A stretch of 64,000 bases of DNA, taken from Hygrophila difformis (taxonomy: Eukaryota; Streptophyta; Magnoliopsida; Lamiales; Acanthaceae). This document shows, piece by piece, positions 1 to 10,615 of this stretch. The stretch covers positions 13,241,974 through 13,305,973 of the forward strand of contig JAOANR010000006.1 of the NCBI GenBank assembly GCA_030278955.1, in the 5' to 3' direction. Made by a program: the position numbers and the translations under genes. Every line of letters starts with the position of its first letter. The first letter of the stretch is position 1. The notes beneath the pieces were generated by a model that was not told the DNA's origin, did no database searches, and saw only the letters and a list, made by a program, of their open reading frames with translations.

Positions 1-447
1 CGGTTTTTAAAAATTAAAACACGACAAAAACTGAACCCGACATGCCGGGTTTGGGTCGGATAACCGATACACGGCTCGAACCCGAAACCTTTGTTTAAAC
101 TGTAAGAGCCCTATACCACTCAGACCAACTGCGTTTGTTAATAATATTGTAAAATTTGAAAGAGACATCATTAATTAATTCATTTAAATTTATAAATAAT
201 TAAATATACAGTATAAGATTGAATGGGCATAATTAAATGGATATGATATTAATTAAATGGAAAAATAATTGCATCAATTAAATATTGGAAGAGGCGAAAA
301 CGTGTTTTAACAGTTAATAATTAATATTTTTATAAATCATATACAGATACTATTAAAAAATATTTAACGCAGGAAAATTGCAGGTTGATTAAAAAAAAAT
401 CAATCAATTTTATATGGAAATATATATATAAATTTTTTAAAAATTCA
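1..447. other. AT-rich intergenic sequence flanking LINE
   Basis: No gene is seen. The first 100 bases carry GC-richer repeat-like text with several cccga/gggtcgg words, as in decayed DNA transposons, but no boundaries can be set. The rest is AT-rich filler up to the target-site duplication of the LINE. Confidence 0.5.
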
Positions 448-460
448 TAAAAATCTAAAT
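448..460. repeat. LINE target-site duplication, left copy
   Basis: TAAAAATCTAAAT, identical to 6188-6200. It directly abuts the poly(A) end of the LINE. Confidence 0.92.
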
Positions 461-567
461 ATTTTTTTTTTTTTTGCTTTGACAGCCATGCAAGGCTAGA
501 GAAAGTGGTACAAAATCAAAGGAAAAAACCGCAAAATCAAAACCAATAATCCGCCACAACGATCCAG

Positions 568-3500
568 CTACCACCGGGGAAACCACGTTCCAATAGCATC
601 TGCATGAAGCAAAGATCTCACAGCGTCCGGGGGAAAAGCCCAGGTGGTGTAGAACTGCTCACCGTCCATTCCAATACGTGCTAATGCATCGGCCACAAAA
701 TTCCCTTCCCTCCAAATGTGTTCGAAATGACAACTCTGAAATGCTGCCTGAATATCATCAATTTGCTGAAGTTGAGCAGCTAGTTCATGAAAAGGAGACC
801 TGTGTGCACGGAGTAGGCGAACTGTTTCCAATGAATCACAAAAGCACATGATATTTTGAATACGTAGGCTTGTAGCAAGTTGGAGACCAGCTAAGACTCC
901 CGCCACCTCTGCATGCAGTACGGAAGCATCTCCAAGGAAACCTGTGGCGCCACCCAACCAACGGCCGGACTGATCCCTCACCACGGCACCAAAACCGGCT
1001 CTAGAGCGGTCAGCAACTCTTGAGCCATCGGTATGTAAGAACTCACCCTTCCAAGTGCCCATATTCCAAGAGATCATTTTAGGAAATGACTCATATCTCC
1101 TCATCCTGCCTTTAGTCACTTGAAGCTGTGTGTTCCAGAAAGAAACTTGCCTTACCATGGCCTGTATGTGAGTATGAGTTCCTTGGAAAACCCTACGACA
1201 CCTTTCACGCCAAATCAACCAAATTCCTAAAATGAAAGTATGTCCAAAGATCCTGAACATTGCCAATAACCAAAACCTAATCATAGCACGTTCCATAGAT
1301 TTGAGGTCTGTAGGAATTGTGATGTCAAGCTCCTTCCAGAGCTGCTGCACCCACATGCAATAGAAAAGGCAATGTGTCCAATCTTCTTGTTCAATACCAC
1401 ATATAGTACATAATGGGCTAGTTGCAAGATGACGGAGGTATCTCAATTGGTTGCATGGCAAAGCTTCATGACTTACCATCCACAAGAATATACAAACTCT
1501 CTCTGGGAATGAAGTACTCCAAAGCCACCTCCATCCCTTGGCATCTGACTTCACTCCCCTGAGGTATTGATACCCTGAAGCTACAGAATATTCACCCTTA
1601 GAATTCCCTTTCCATCTCCATCGGTCAGTAAGTCCTGGATGTAACCGGGGTGGGGGTTGTTTTAATATTTCCATCCTGATAGGCTCCGGAATAGATGAAT
1701 GAACGGCTGATAAGTCCCATTCATAGTTCTTCACAATGTCTTTAATCTGCAAATCCTTATCACCCGATTCAATGAATGGCAGCTGTGGCCCTAATGCCCG
1801 ACCACGAAACCATTCCGAGTGCCAAAGAGAGCTGTCTCCACTTACCACATGAAATTCATAACCTCCAGATAGCCATATCAGAGCTTTCCTAACGCTTCTC
1901 CAAGTGAAGGATCCTGCAACTGGTAAGGATGCCAAATTGTTACTGTTGCGACAATACTTCCCCCTGAATTCCCACACCCATCTTTTATCACGACCAATAA
2001 GTAAGTCATGAGCAACCTTCCCAAGCAAAGCTATGTTCATCCATCTAGCTTTCCGAATCCCGAGCCCGCCATCCCTTCTTGGTGAAGCTACTGTGTCCCA
2101 ATTTACCAGATTCAGCCCTTTCCCTTTGCTATCCTTCCAAACCAACGTCTTGATACGCCTATCAATTCCCTTGCAAACAGACTGAGGGAGCCAACCAATT
2201 TGCATGCAATACGATGGAACTGCTGCCAGCACATTACGAGCCAAAGTGATTCTTCCAGCTTTATTAAGTAGTCTCATGGCCCAGCATGATATCCTCTTAT
2301 CCATGCGCTCCAATATATGATCATATGCAGAGGCCTTGACTCTTCCCTGATGCATGGGAAACCCCAAATATCTCCCCAAATTGTTAGTGAATGAAATAGC
2401 CAAATTATCAGTCACACATATCTTTTCTGCTGAGCTAACACCATTGGAGGCAAAACAAACAGATTTATTCATGTTCACTTTAAGTCCCGAATGAGCAGCA
2501 AAACCATGTAATGTTCTGGCAACTGAATCCACACTATGTTGATTCAACATGAAAGCAAGAATTACATCATCAGCAAAAATAAGATGCGAGATCCCATCCG
2601 AATATGAACTCAGGCGCACAGGGTCCCATCTTTGGGCAGCAACCTCGCTGCTAATGGCCGTAGCTAGTCGTTCCATTACAAGGGTGAATAAATAAGGGGA
2701 CAACGGGTCCCCTTGTCGAAGACCCCGTTCCGGACGAAATTCCTCTAATGCCTCTCCATTCCATAACACTGAGAAAGCTGGGGAAGTAACACAGCTCATT
2801 ATGATCTTCTGCAAGTTCCCAGGCAACCCCATTTGGTCCAAACATTCTGCCAAAAACGTCCATCGAACATTATCATAAGCTTTATCTAGATCAATCTTGA
2901 TCAAAATGGCTTTCTTCTTGGAATTGGTTTTAATAAAATTATGAACTAACTCCTGCAGGAGTATTGCGTTATCACCAGCTCCGCGTCCAGGAATAAAAGC
3001 CGATTGGATCGGAGAAATGTATCGTTCCATAACTGGTCTGAGGCGATTAACAATGATCTTCGAGATAAACTTATAAACCACGTTACATAAAGTGATCGGC
3101 CGAAATTGATTAAAATTTGAAGGCATAGGCACCTTTGGAATCAAACAAATATATGCCTTTGCCAACTGAGAACTGAATGAACCTGTCTGAAATGCTGATC
3201 GAACCAAATCAATAACATCATTTCCCACACTAGGCCAGAAACTGTTATAGAAACTCGCGGGAAATCCATCAGGGCCTGGGGCGGCCAAAGGTCTACATTG
3301 TTTCCGCGCAAGGTCCACCTCCTCTGGCTGCACCTGCTCATGCTGAATATCGAGACCTTTCTGTAGCAATGAAGGCAGTGGTGTAAATATATTACCAAGC
3401 GAGGTAGAGTTATTATCCAAGAATTTCCGATAAAAGAATTGATTAGCTGAAGCCTTGAGAGTATCCGCATCCGAGCACCACGTACCATCTTCCAAATACA

Positions 3501-4638
3501 AACCATGAATTTTCTTTCTATGATAATGCAACTTCGCCTGTGCATGAAAGAAACTAGTGTTTCGATCTCCCAAATTAATCCAGCTTTCCCTTGCCCTTTG
3601 AAACCAGTACAACTCCTCCTGTCGAAGGATCTCTTGATATTCTTTCTGAAGTTTCATTTCCAAAGAAAGATGCCAAACCGAATCCACGCGAGCTAAGAAC
3701 ATATCCAACCCCGCAAGGCGTCTCATGATTTTCTTCTTCTTATTCCTTATTTTTCTAATCTCCTTCTGACAGTGTTGGGTAGAAAGAGATTGTAGTTTGT
3801 GAAGCTTCTCTTCCAAGGAAGTCGAATCCCCCCATGCATCGTTCACCAAATTAACGTATCGAGGATTCGACGCCCAAATAGCTTCCCATCGGAAGGGTCT
3901 CCTCGTTGTCGAAATACCAGGCTGCCCACAAGACATCAATAAAGGTGCATGGTCCGAAGATGTCCGAGGCAAGGTAATAATATGTCCATCTGGAAACAAC
4001 GTGATCCATTCCACATTCGCAACACCACGATCTAGCCTTTTCTTCATTCCATACATTTGGTCAGCCTGTCGAAACCACGTGAACGGGGATCCTTCAGTAC
4101 GAACATCAAAAAGACCGCACGTCGTAATGCATGCACGAAATTCCTCAGCTCTTCTTTGATTATATCCACCACCCACAACTTCTGACGGGCACAGAACTTC
4201 ATTCCAGTCTCCCATAAGGAACCAAGGGCCATTAATATGTTCTGCCACCCGTAGTAGATAATCCCAATTGGATCTCCTTCTCTGATAATTAGGATCACAA
4301 TACACCGCGGTGCAATACCATAACACCTCCCCACCTTTCAGTGAAAAAGTTAGGAAACGATCATTGTTATCCACAACACTACAATTGATGGACAAACTGG
4401 CCTGGGCTACCACCCACAACCCCCCAGCTCGTCCCACCGACTCCTGTAACGTGAATGGTATATATCCGAGGCTATAGAAATAATTTCTAGCCCTATCGAA
4501 CAACCCCTGAGGCTCAAAGATAAAAACCAGAGATGGTTTATAAAACCTTATTGAATCAGCCATACATCTTTTAGTCTTAGGGTTCATGAAGCCCCTAACA
4601 TTCCAAGCCAAGATAGAGAAACCCAAAAAGTGTGACAT
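568..4638 (-). CDS. LINE ORF2: endonuclease, reverse transcriptase, RNase H
   Basis: This polyprotein nicks target DNA and copies the element's RNA. From the N-terminus: an apurinic endonuclease-like domain (ILAWNVRG at the start, GDWNE, SDHAPLL), reverse transcriptase (PGPDGFPASFY, KIDLDKAYDNV, GLRQGDPLSPYLF, the catalytic FADD near residue 687), a zf-RVT region with a CxxC...HC pattern, and a C-terminal RNase H (HTDGS near residue 1200, HAEV, FCDS, VADALA, so the D-E-D-D residues are all present). The frame is open back to 4815. I chose the Met at 4638 because the endonuclease fold starts just after it and it lies 67 bases after the ORF1 stop; the longer 1415-aa reading would overlap ORF1. 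At 1356 aa it has normal length for plant L1 ORF2 with RNase H. The stop is TAG at 568-570. Confidence 0.93.
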   Translation of the reverse strand: MSHFLGFSILAWNVRGFMNPKTKRCMADSIRFYKPSLVFIFEPQGLFDRARNYFYSLGYIPFTLQESVGRAGGLWVVAQASLSINCSVVDNNDRFLTFSLKGGEVLWYCTAVYCDPNYQRRRSNWDYLLRVAEHINGPWFLMGDWNEVLCPSEVVGGGYNQRRAEEFRACITTCGLFDVRTEGSPFTWFRQADQMYGMKKRLDRGVANVEWITLFPDGHIITLPRTSSDHAPLLMSCGQPGISTTRRPFRWEAIWASNPRYVNLVNDAWGDSTSLEEKLHKLQSLSTQHCQKEIRKIRNKKKKIMRRLAGLDMFLARVDSVWHLSLEMKLQKEYQEILRQEELYWFQRARESWINLGDRNTSFFHAQAKLHYHRKKIHGLYLEDGTWCSDADTLKASANQFFYRKFLDNNSTSLGNIFTPLPSLLQKGLDIQHEQVQPEEVDLARKQCRPLAAPGPDGFPASFYNSFWPSVGNDVIDLVRSAFQTGSFSSQLAKAYICLIPKVPMPSNFNQFRPITLCNVVYKFISKIIVNRLRPVMERYISPIQSAFIPGRGAGDNAILLQELVHNFIKTNSKKKAILIKIDLDKAYDNVRWTFLAECLDQMGLPGNLQKIIMSCVTSPAFSVLWNGEALEEFRPERGLRQGDPLSPYLFTLVMERLATAISSEVAAQRWDPVRLSSYSDGISHLIFADDVILAFMLNQHSVDSVARTLHGFAAHSGLKVNMNKSVCFASNGVSSAEKICVTDNLAISFTNNLGRYLGFPMHQGRVKASAYDHILERMDKRISCWAMRLLNKAGRITLARNVLAAVPSYCMQIGWLPQSVCKGIDRRIKTLVWKDSKGKGLNLVNWDTVASPRRDGGLGIRKARWMNIALLGKVAHDLLIGRDKRWVWEFRGKYCRNSNNLASLPVAGSFTWRSVRKALIWLSGGYEFHVVSGDSSLWHSEWFRGRALGPQLPFIESGDKDLQIKDIVKNYEWDLSAVHSSIPEPIRMEILKQPPPRLHPGLTDRWRWKGNSKGEYSVASGYQYLRGVKSDAKGWRWLWSTSFPERVCIFLWMVSHEALPCNQLRYLRHLATSPLCTICGIEQEDWTHCLFYCMWVQQLWKELDITIPTDLKSMERAMIRFWLLAMFRIFGHTFILGIWLIWRERCRRVFQGTHTHIQAMVRQVSFWNTQLQVTKGRMRRYESFPKMISWNMGTWKGEFLHTDGSRVADRSRAGFGAVVRDQSGRWLGGATGFLGDASVLHAEVAGVLAGLQLATSLRIQNIMCFCDSLETVRLLRAHRSPFHELAAQLQQIDDIQAAFQSCHFEHIWREGNFVADALARIGMDGEQFYTTWAFPPDAVRSLLHADAIGTWFPRW

Positions 4639-4705
4639 AATTAACATATATACATGGAAGGAAGCCCTAATCTCCGGGCCTGGTTTATGTTTCCAACAGA
4701 GAAAC

Positions 4706-6172
4706 TTATGAAGGCCGAGAGGCCTCCACATCCATCTCATAGCCTTTAGTGGCTCGTTGGCCTGATGTGATTTCATTTCCAGGTCTATGAGAACCCTCCG
4801 AAACTCGACCGACATCCGAGGAATCCCCCACAGAAGCTGCCTGGAGCGCCTGTTTCAGGGATTGGTACTGCTCCTCATCATTGTCGTTGTCTTCCGAATC
4901 CTCCATTCTAACTCTTTTCGGGCCACTCACATATTTGGCCTTACCAAGAGCCTTCTTTCTATCCATGAAATTGGGCTGAAGACCAGCTACAGAGCCTGCC
5001 CTTCCTTTACCGCTATATGGGCCAATTCTTTGTTCCTCCTGAGCACCAAAATTAAAAATACCCCCATGGGCCCTGCTAGGCCCAACATCCCCAGGATCAT
5101 CCAGTGGCTTGCGAGCTGGAGTGTCTTTCTTTTTGGGCCTCCTACGCTGGACTATCATCCACTCCCCAACACCATCATTCGAATCTGCAATATTCTCCCC
5201 ACCTGTGGACCCTACACTTTGTTTATCTTTATCCCGATCCTCACCTCTCTCGGTGTCCATCTGCTGGGCACGTGGCTCTTGGGCAGACGTGGATGCAGAC
5301 GCTTCTCCCACCTGTTTGCCAGGATCAACGTGCGGTGGTGCAGCCGACCCAGGCATCCCAGCCTCCGTCTCCTGTTGTCGTCCGGTGAATTGGCAACGCT
5401 CCAGTTTATGGCCATACCTACCGCATTTCATGCAAACAACGTGCAGGCTCTCGTATGCCACTTTAATGATCTTCCCTTCCACTTCGACCTGGCCTAGGAG
5501 AGGCTCATCAAGGTTAAGTTCAACACATACGCGGGCGTATCGGCCCCGAGAGATGTGTAATGTACTTCTATCAATTTTGAACGGAACCCCAACCGCCGAT
5601 GCCACAACCCTAAGGCTGTTTTCCTTGTAGAACGCAGGTTTGAGCCCGTGGAACTGAACCCACGTATGTATGGTGTTTAACGTAGCATGCTCCGGGTCAA
5701 ATTCCGGAGTCCATTTCATTATCGCCAGACAATGATCATAAACCAACCACGGTCCTTCTGTAAGGACTTTCTCCCGATCTTCTGGCAATTCAAACTTTGC
5801 CAAGAAACATCCGTAACCCACATCAAGCAAGTCGAACTTACCAATAGTCTTCCACACCCGTGTGAGGGCATTCCTCATAGCAAGAAAACCCACAGTTAAA
5901 CCTAACCCTTTGATTACTAGGGTATCCATCCAAGGAGCATACAATTCTGTCAGCACTGAGGGATCGAATTTGATTTTCGGACACCGGATGTTAATCCCCG
6001 ATCTGTCGATGGAAGCCAAGTTAACTTTAAGAAGATCCGTCGAGTCCTCAGCGGCAGCCGCTGAGCCACCCATGAAAGCATCGCGATAAGAAAGTGTTGC
6101 GCCGTCGTCCTGTTCGCCGAAAGTGTGGGGAGGCCTCCCCGGAGGAAAGTTGGAAGAAGGGAATTTAGACAT
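4706..6172 (-). CDS. LINE ORF1: DUF4283 and zinc-knuckle RNA-binding protein
   Basis: 488 aa. ORF1 proteins of plant L1 elements bind the element RNA to form the particle used in retrotransposition. A DUF4283-type domain spans roughly residues 60-230 (LTEGPWLVYDHCLAIMKW is characteristic). A CCHC zinc knuckle follows (CMKCGRYGHKLERC, near residue 250). The remaining C-terminal half is low-complexity and charged (DKDKQ, RRRPKKKD, DNDNDEEQ), a typical disordered tail. The stop (TAA, 4706-4708) is followed 67 bases later by the preferred ORF2 Met. Sequences like this also occur as host-annotated DUF4283 proteins, but position and boundaries show it belongs to the LINE. Confidence 0.92.
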   Translation of the reverse strand: MSKFPSSNFPPGRPPHTFGEQDDGATLSYRDAFMGGSAAAAEDSTDLLKVNLASIDRSGINIRCPKIKFDPSVLTELYAPWMDTLVIKGLGLTVGFLAMRNALTRVWKTIGKFDLLDVGYGCFLAKFELPEDREKVLTEGPWLVYDHCLAIMKWTPEFDPEHATLNTIHTWVQFHGLKPAFYKENSLRVVASAVGVPFKIDRSTLHISRGRYARVCVELNLDEPLLGQVEVEGKIIKVAYESLHVVCMKCGRYGHKLERCQFTGRQQETEAGMPGSAAPPHVDPGKQVGEASASTSAQEPRAQQMDTERGEDRDKDKQSVGSTGGENIADSNDGVGEWMIVQRRRPKKKDTPARKPLDDPGDVGPSRAHGGIFNFGAQEEQRIGPYSGKGRAGSVAGLQPNFMDRKKALGKAKYVSGPKRVRMEDSEDNDNDEEQYQSLKQALQAASVGDSSDVGRVSEGSHRPGNEITSGQRATKGYEMDVEASRPS

Positions 6173-6187
6173 GGAAGAAGGGAATTT

Positions 6188-6200
6188 TAAAAATCTAAAT
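6188..6200. repeat. LINE target-site duplication, right copy
   Basis: TAAAAATCTAAAT, identical to 448-460, directly next to the 5' end of the LINE. Confidence 0.92.
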
Positions 6201-6646
6201 TAAATGCACCCCATTTTTTTTTTTTGAAAATTTTTTAAATTTAATAGATACGGAATATATTATAAATATATGAAAAAAAAAAAAAAAAACTAAGGGAAAT
6301 ATCTATGGTGCTGGGTGACAGCCCGACCCGATCCGACGGCGATTATTCGATTGGTTAATTAGGGTTACCCGTTTTTCGGTTGCTACCGTATCTATAGGCG
6401 TAGACAAAAAGTACAGAGCAACTTCTACTCATGTGTGATGTGTCTATAAAACGATGCTTTTCTCTCGTCACGTTTTTTTGTTGATTGATTGTGATGATTC
6501 TTTCTTGTAGATAATCTTCTGGTTGGTGAAATTTGATTCTACCCTGAGCACCCAAGGAAGACATAAACCCCGTAAAAGGGTGTGCCCTAATTGTCAATCT
6601 CGGTGTAAATCTAGGGTTTTTGAAATTTCAGATTTGGGGGCGGTTA
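6201..6646 (+). promoter_or_regulatory. MLN51 upstream and 5' leader region
   Basis: The interval holds two A/T homopolymer runs (about 6213-6225 and 6272-6289) and then the probable leader of the MLN51 gene. No clear TATA box was chosen. The LINE insertion at 6188-6200 removed any longer original upstream sequence to about 5.7 kb away, so this short interval, or the LINE 5' end, must now carry the promoter. Confidence 0.5.
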
Positions 6647-9600
6647 ATGGCCGATCAGGAAATTGAGTACGAGAGCGATCCGGAAGAGGCGAAGTTGTCG
6701 TTGAAGTTGCGGAGGAGAGAAGCCAGCGACGACGAGGACGAGGACGAGGAGGAGGACGGAGGGGGGAATCGCGGGGAGAAACCGCCGCGGAGGATTGATG
6801 ATGATTCGGACGGGGAATCTGAGGGGGCTGCGGCGGAGTACGAGGATGGGGAGGAGGACTATGATTTGGATGGGGAAGAGTACTTGGAGGATGAGATAGA
6901 GGTGACAGGAGTAGTGTACGATGTTGGCGGCGGCGGAGTAGTAGAAGCTGCTGGTGTACCCGCGAGTGAGGTAATGGTGGAGGGGAAGGAACTGAGTAAT
7001 GATACTCGTGAGATTTATAATGAAGATAGCAATATTGCAGACGGTGAGCACGAGGGAGAGAAAAAGGAGAATGAGCCCTTCGCTGTGCCAACAGCAGGGG
7101 CTTTCTACATGCATGATGATAGGTTCCGGGACAATGCCCGTGGTCGAAACAGGTATCCACTGGTTCCCTAATTTTACTGTTGGTGTGACATAGCGACTTG
7201 AGTTGAAAAGCTAGCGTGTTTGCCTCAAACATGAGTTCTTCTTGCATTTTGTTATTGTTTTATTTGCTTTACGATACTTGATTTACAACGAGAAGAGAAT
7301 TCGAATTATCTGAGTAGTTATGGCATAAACAGGGTTTATGGAAGGCTAAGTTGATCGCATTCCCTTATTTACGCTTACTTGTTTAGAAAAACACAACGTT
7401 TTTTAGTTTCAAGGGCTTGAAGTGGAAATTCAACATCTTGAGAAGACAGGCAGGAACAAATTTGTTACATTAATTTTATAATGAGATTTTAACAGAAACT
7501 TGGGTTATAGTAACTTTTTGATGATAATGGAAAAAAGGCTGAAAGATGAAGAGTAACTTTTGGATAATTTGACTACTTATGCATTGGTCTGATTAGTTGT
7601 ATTTGTATGTTCCATTAAGCAATTTAGGGGTGAAGCTATATACATTTCCCGTATATGTATGTATGAAAGGGTAAAATGTAAGTATGAATTGAATTTTCTG
7701 CTGTACTTGTTTGAAGTTACTGACAAGTAATTCTATGCTGTCATTAGTGAAGCTAAGATGTTTTGGTACTTTGTAGCTTTGTTGACCTTACATTGACTAG
7801 GCCTTGCTACTACTGAAATCTTTGAACTTTCTTTAAACTAAAAATAAACTACGTTTGTCTTTCTTAGGCGGACACTTGGAGGTAGAAAGTTATGGGAATC
7901 CAAAGATGATAAGAAATGGGGGCATGATAAGTTTGAGGAACTGTCTATGCACGAAAGGCATCACGACGAGGTGAGTATTTACAGATGCATGTGATTGTCT
8001 CCTCTCTCTCTCTCTCTCTCGCTCTCTCTCTCTCTCTGTGTGTGTGTAAGTGTATATACTAACTTTCTTCGTCCTTACCCTTATACGAGTTGATTTCCAG
8101 CCAAGAAGGGGTTCTAGGGGCCGTTACAGAGGCCGTGGTAGGAATCGAGGTATGGGCCGTGGATTTGCACAAGGAAGCAGGCCCAGAGAATATACTAATA
8201 CTAATATTACCCAGTCTAATAACAACCAGAAGAATGCCCCTAAGGGTGTTAGGGGGCGAGGACCTCGAAGATATCAACCGTCTTTTAAGAATAACAATGA
8301 AGCACCTGTTGCACAAAAGAATCAGTGAGTAATGATCCATTTCTTTTTCTTCTATATGTTGCCAAGGTAGCTTATTACTAATGATGTTGTTCCTATTTAA
8401 TAGATATGTGAAATCAATGGAGAAGCATTCCAATGTTAGTCCTGGGAAGACCACCCAGGCTGTGGCAAATTCAGAATCTGATGTGGTTCAACCCAAGAAA
8501 CAAGTCGCCTCCAATTTGAACATCGCTTCCCCTCCATTTTATCCAACTGGTTCTGCCTCAAAAGAGAGCACAATGCCGCTTAAGAGGGATGTCCAAGCTA
8601 GCACAAGCAATCGAAATAGTCAGCAGTCAGCAGTGGATGAGAATTCTACTATAGCCCGATCAATGCGGGGAAAAAATACAGTGGATTCTATTGGTATGGA
8701 TCAACTTTACATTGATGATTCCGCATCTGCAATGGTTGGAAAGCCTCGAAGCACCATGCAAGTGTCTGTAACTGGTCCAGTGCATATTAACACTGCTCAA
8801 CCTCAGTTTAGGGGTCAAGGAAGAGGACTAAATTCCATGGCACATGTGGCCTACCAACCAGATCTATCTAGTAACCAAAGCAACAAGGTTCCTCAACCAA
8901 GCCCGCCTCAAAGTTTCCAAAGGAACTCTGGTCAAACTCGTGCTCAATCTTCAGGGCAAGCTCCTGTTCAGCGGTTTACACAACGTTTGCCTGGTGGGCT
9001 GCAATCTTCTCCCCCGAAAGCTTCTGGTTCTGTTAACTCATTTGAATCTGGGGATCAGGAACCTGCTTCAGAATCAAGTCAGGCGAAGACTGCATTAGTT
9101 ACCAAAGGGAAAGGTGTTGTGCAAGGCAGTGGGAAGGGTTCCTTCCTTTATGGCGGTCCTCAGGCTCTGGGTGCAACTGGCAGTATGACAAGTGGTCATT
9201 CCGATCAAAACTTTCCTACTTTCTTGCCAGGTATGATGCAGACAACAATGTTTCTGAAAGAGTATAACATTTTATTTATTGCCACTGACAGATGGTGAAC
9301 TGAATGATAATAACAGGAGTTTGGGATTTATATTCCTGATTTAACATTAATGTTTTAATTCAGCTTGTAGTTTTTAGTGGGTTATGCTGGTGGAAATTGA
9401 ATTAGTTTATCCCTACACACTGGACCTGTGTATTTGTCAGTTTTCAGATCCTTAAATGTAAATTTGAGCCAGAATTGAGAGGAATGCTCCTCTCTTAGAA
9501 TGAAGCATGTATGTTATTTAGTAGTATTCATACTCCACAATCCACATGTATCTTTGATGAAACTGAAATTCCCTCTGTGGTGGTTAATGCTTTGTATATT

Positions 9601-10195
9601 TCTTAATTGTTTTATAATTTTGCCTGAAATTGCTATGTTAAAATTGTATTTGACTTTTGTCCATCTTTTTTCTGGTGTAAATAGCTAAGTTCAATAACAC
9701 CGATTCTTTGATGGTAATGCAGTCATGCAGTTTGGGGGCCAGCATCCGGGTGGAATTGGCGTTCCTGCAGTTGGCATGGCCTTCCCGGGATATGTTGGTC
9801 AGCCACAACTTGGCCTTGGGAGTTCTGAAATGACTTGGTATAAACACTAGCGCTGTCCTCTTTACATGTTCTCTACCAACTATGTTTCAAACTTTGTAAT
9901 TTGTTATCAGTGACGATCATGATCTATTATTCATGCCCATCTTACAGTGCTTTTAAACATTATGCCTTTTCATTTTTTACTCACGTAAGAATTTATTGTC
10001 TTTGCCTTAATTAAATTTCTAGAAATTAATATACCTCTTTTTATGGGGAAAAATACAGGTTACCGGTCTTAGCAGGAGCTGCTGGAGCATTGGGCGCGAC
10101 ATATTGTCCTCCATATATTGCTGTGGATGGCTCATATAATGCTCGACCAACTGGACCGGCACCTTCTGCAACGGCCACTTCAAGGTAAACCAGAT

Positions 10196-10249
<54 letters not shown>

Positions 10250-10615
10250 GAATATGAATTATTCTCCTTTGCTTTGCTGCATTTGATTTTTTATTTTCCC
10301 TAATCATTTTGATATGACTTTCATTGCAGCAAAGAAGCTAGCACAATGAAAGGCACTAATGATTGGAAGTCGCAAAATCCTGGTATGATGAAATAGATCA
10401 CTATTCTTGCAACCATATATTATCCTATGAAGGAGTCAACACATGTTTCTTTCTCCCTATGCAGAGATTGCAAGTGAAGATTTTGGGCAGAGGCAAAAAA
10501 ATCCCCGCAGGCAAGTAGAGTTTGCTAATGATGTTATACATTTCCAATTAAGATAGTACTGTGCTTATTATTCAGAATTATTTGCAGATACACAGAGATG
10601 AAATTTGATCAGTGA
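6647..10615 (+). CDS. MLN51: MLN51/CASC3 (Barentsz) exon junction complex protein
   Basis: This is the eIF4A-III- and RNA-binding exon junction complex subunit, acting in mRNA surveillance, localisation and translation. Exons by splice sites and phase: 6647-7152, 7868-7970, 8101-8324, 8404-9230, 9723-9837, 10059-10184, 10330-10382, 10465-10510, 10588-10615, giving 675 aa. The start MADQEIEYESDPEE matches plant family members; an upstream in-frame TTG is not used. An acidic N-terminus is followed by the SELOR core (near residues 144-195: PFAVPTAGAFYMHDDRF ... WGHDKFEE), an RGG-like basic stretch (GRYRGRGRNRGMGRG), a Gln/Ser-rich disordered middle and a conserved short tail RYTEMKFDQ. Intron 8 has a GC donor (AG|GCAAGT); it is required to reach that tail in frame. 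Introns 2 and 6 carry CT microsatellites. Confidence 0.93.
8001..8037. repeat. CT microsatellite in MLN51 intron 2
   Basis: An interrupted CT-dinucleotide run continues into TG repeats to about 8047. It lies 54-100 bases upstream of the exon 3 acceptor and may enlarge the polypyrimidine tract. Confidence 0.9.
10199..10246. repeat. (CT)24 microsatellite in MLN51 intron 6
   Basis: A perfect CT-dinucleotide array of 48 bases starts 15 bases after the intron 6 donor (exon 6 ends at 10184). It is likely length-polymorphic. Confidence 0.95.

Larger units (their letters stand above)
461..6187 (-). mobile_element. Full-length L1-type LINE retrotransposon
   Basis: A complete two-ORF non-LTR element reads on the minus strand. 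Its 3' end is the short poly(A) tail, seen as a run of T at 462-475. Its 5' end is at 6187, only about 15 bases before the ORF1 start codon. It is flanked by a perfect 13-bp direct repeat, TAAAAATCTAAAT (448-460 and 6188-6200), the expected product of target-primed reverse transcription. Both ORFs are free of stops and frameshifts and all recognisable catalytic motifs are present, so the insertion is young and could be competent. The 3' UTR is about 105 bases. The very short 5' leader may mean slight 5' truncation or natural 5' ends at ORF1. It sits head-to-head with the MLN51 gene. Confidence 0.95.

Noticed and set aside
4639..4815. LINE ORF2 start at 4815
   Set aside because: The added residues have no endonuclease features and overlap ORF1; the Met at 4638 fits the domain start. 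Not strictly excluded.
4787..5630. Plus-strand frames of 94-236 codons
   Set aside because: Antisense to LINE ORF1.
6594..7247. 217-codon minus-strand frame rich in Pro, His and Ser
   Set aside because: Shadow of the acidic first exon of MLN51 (GAG/GAC codons read backwards).
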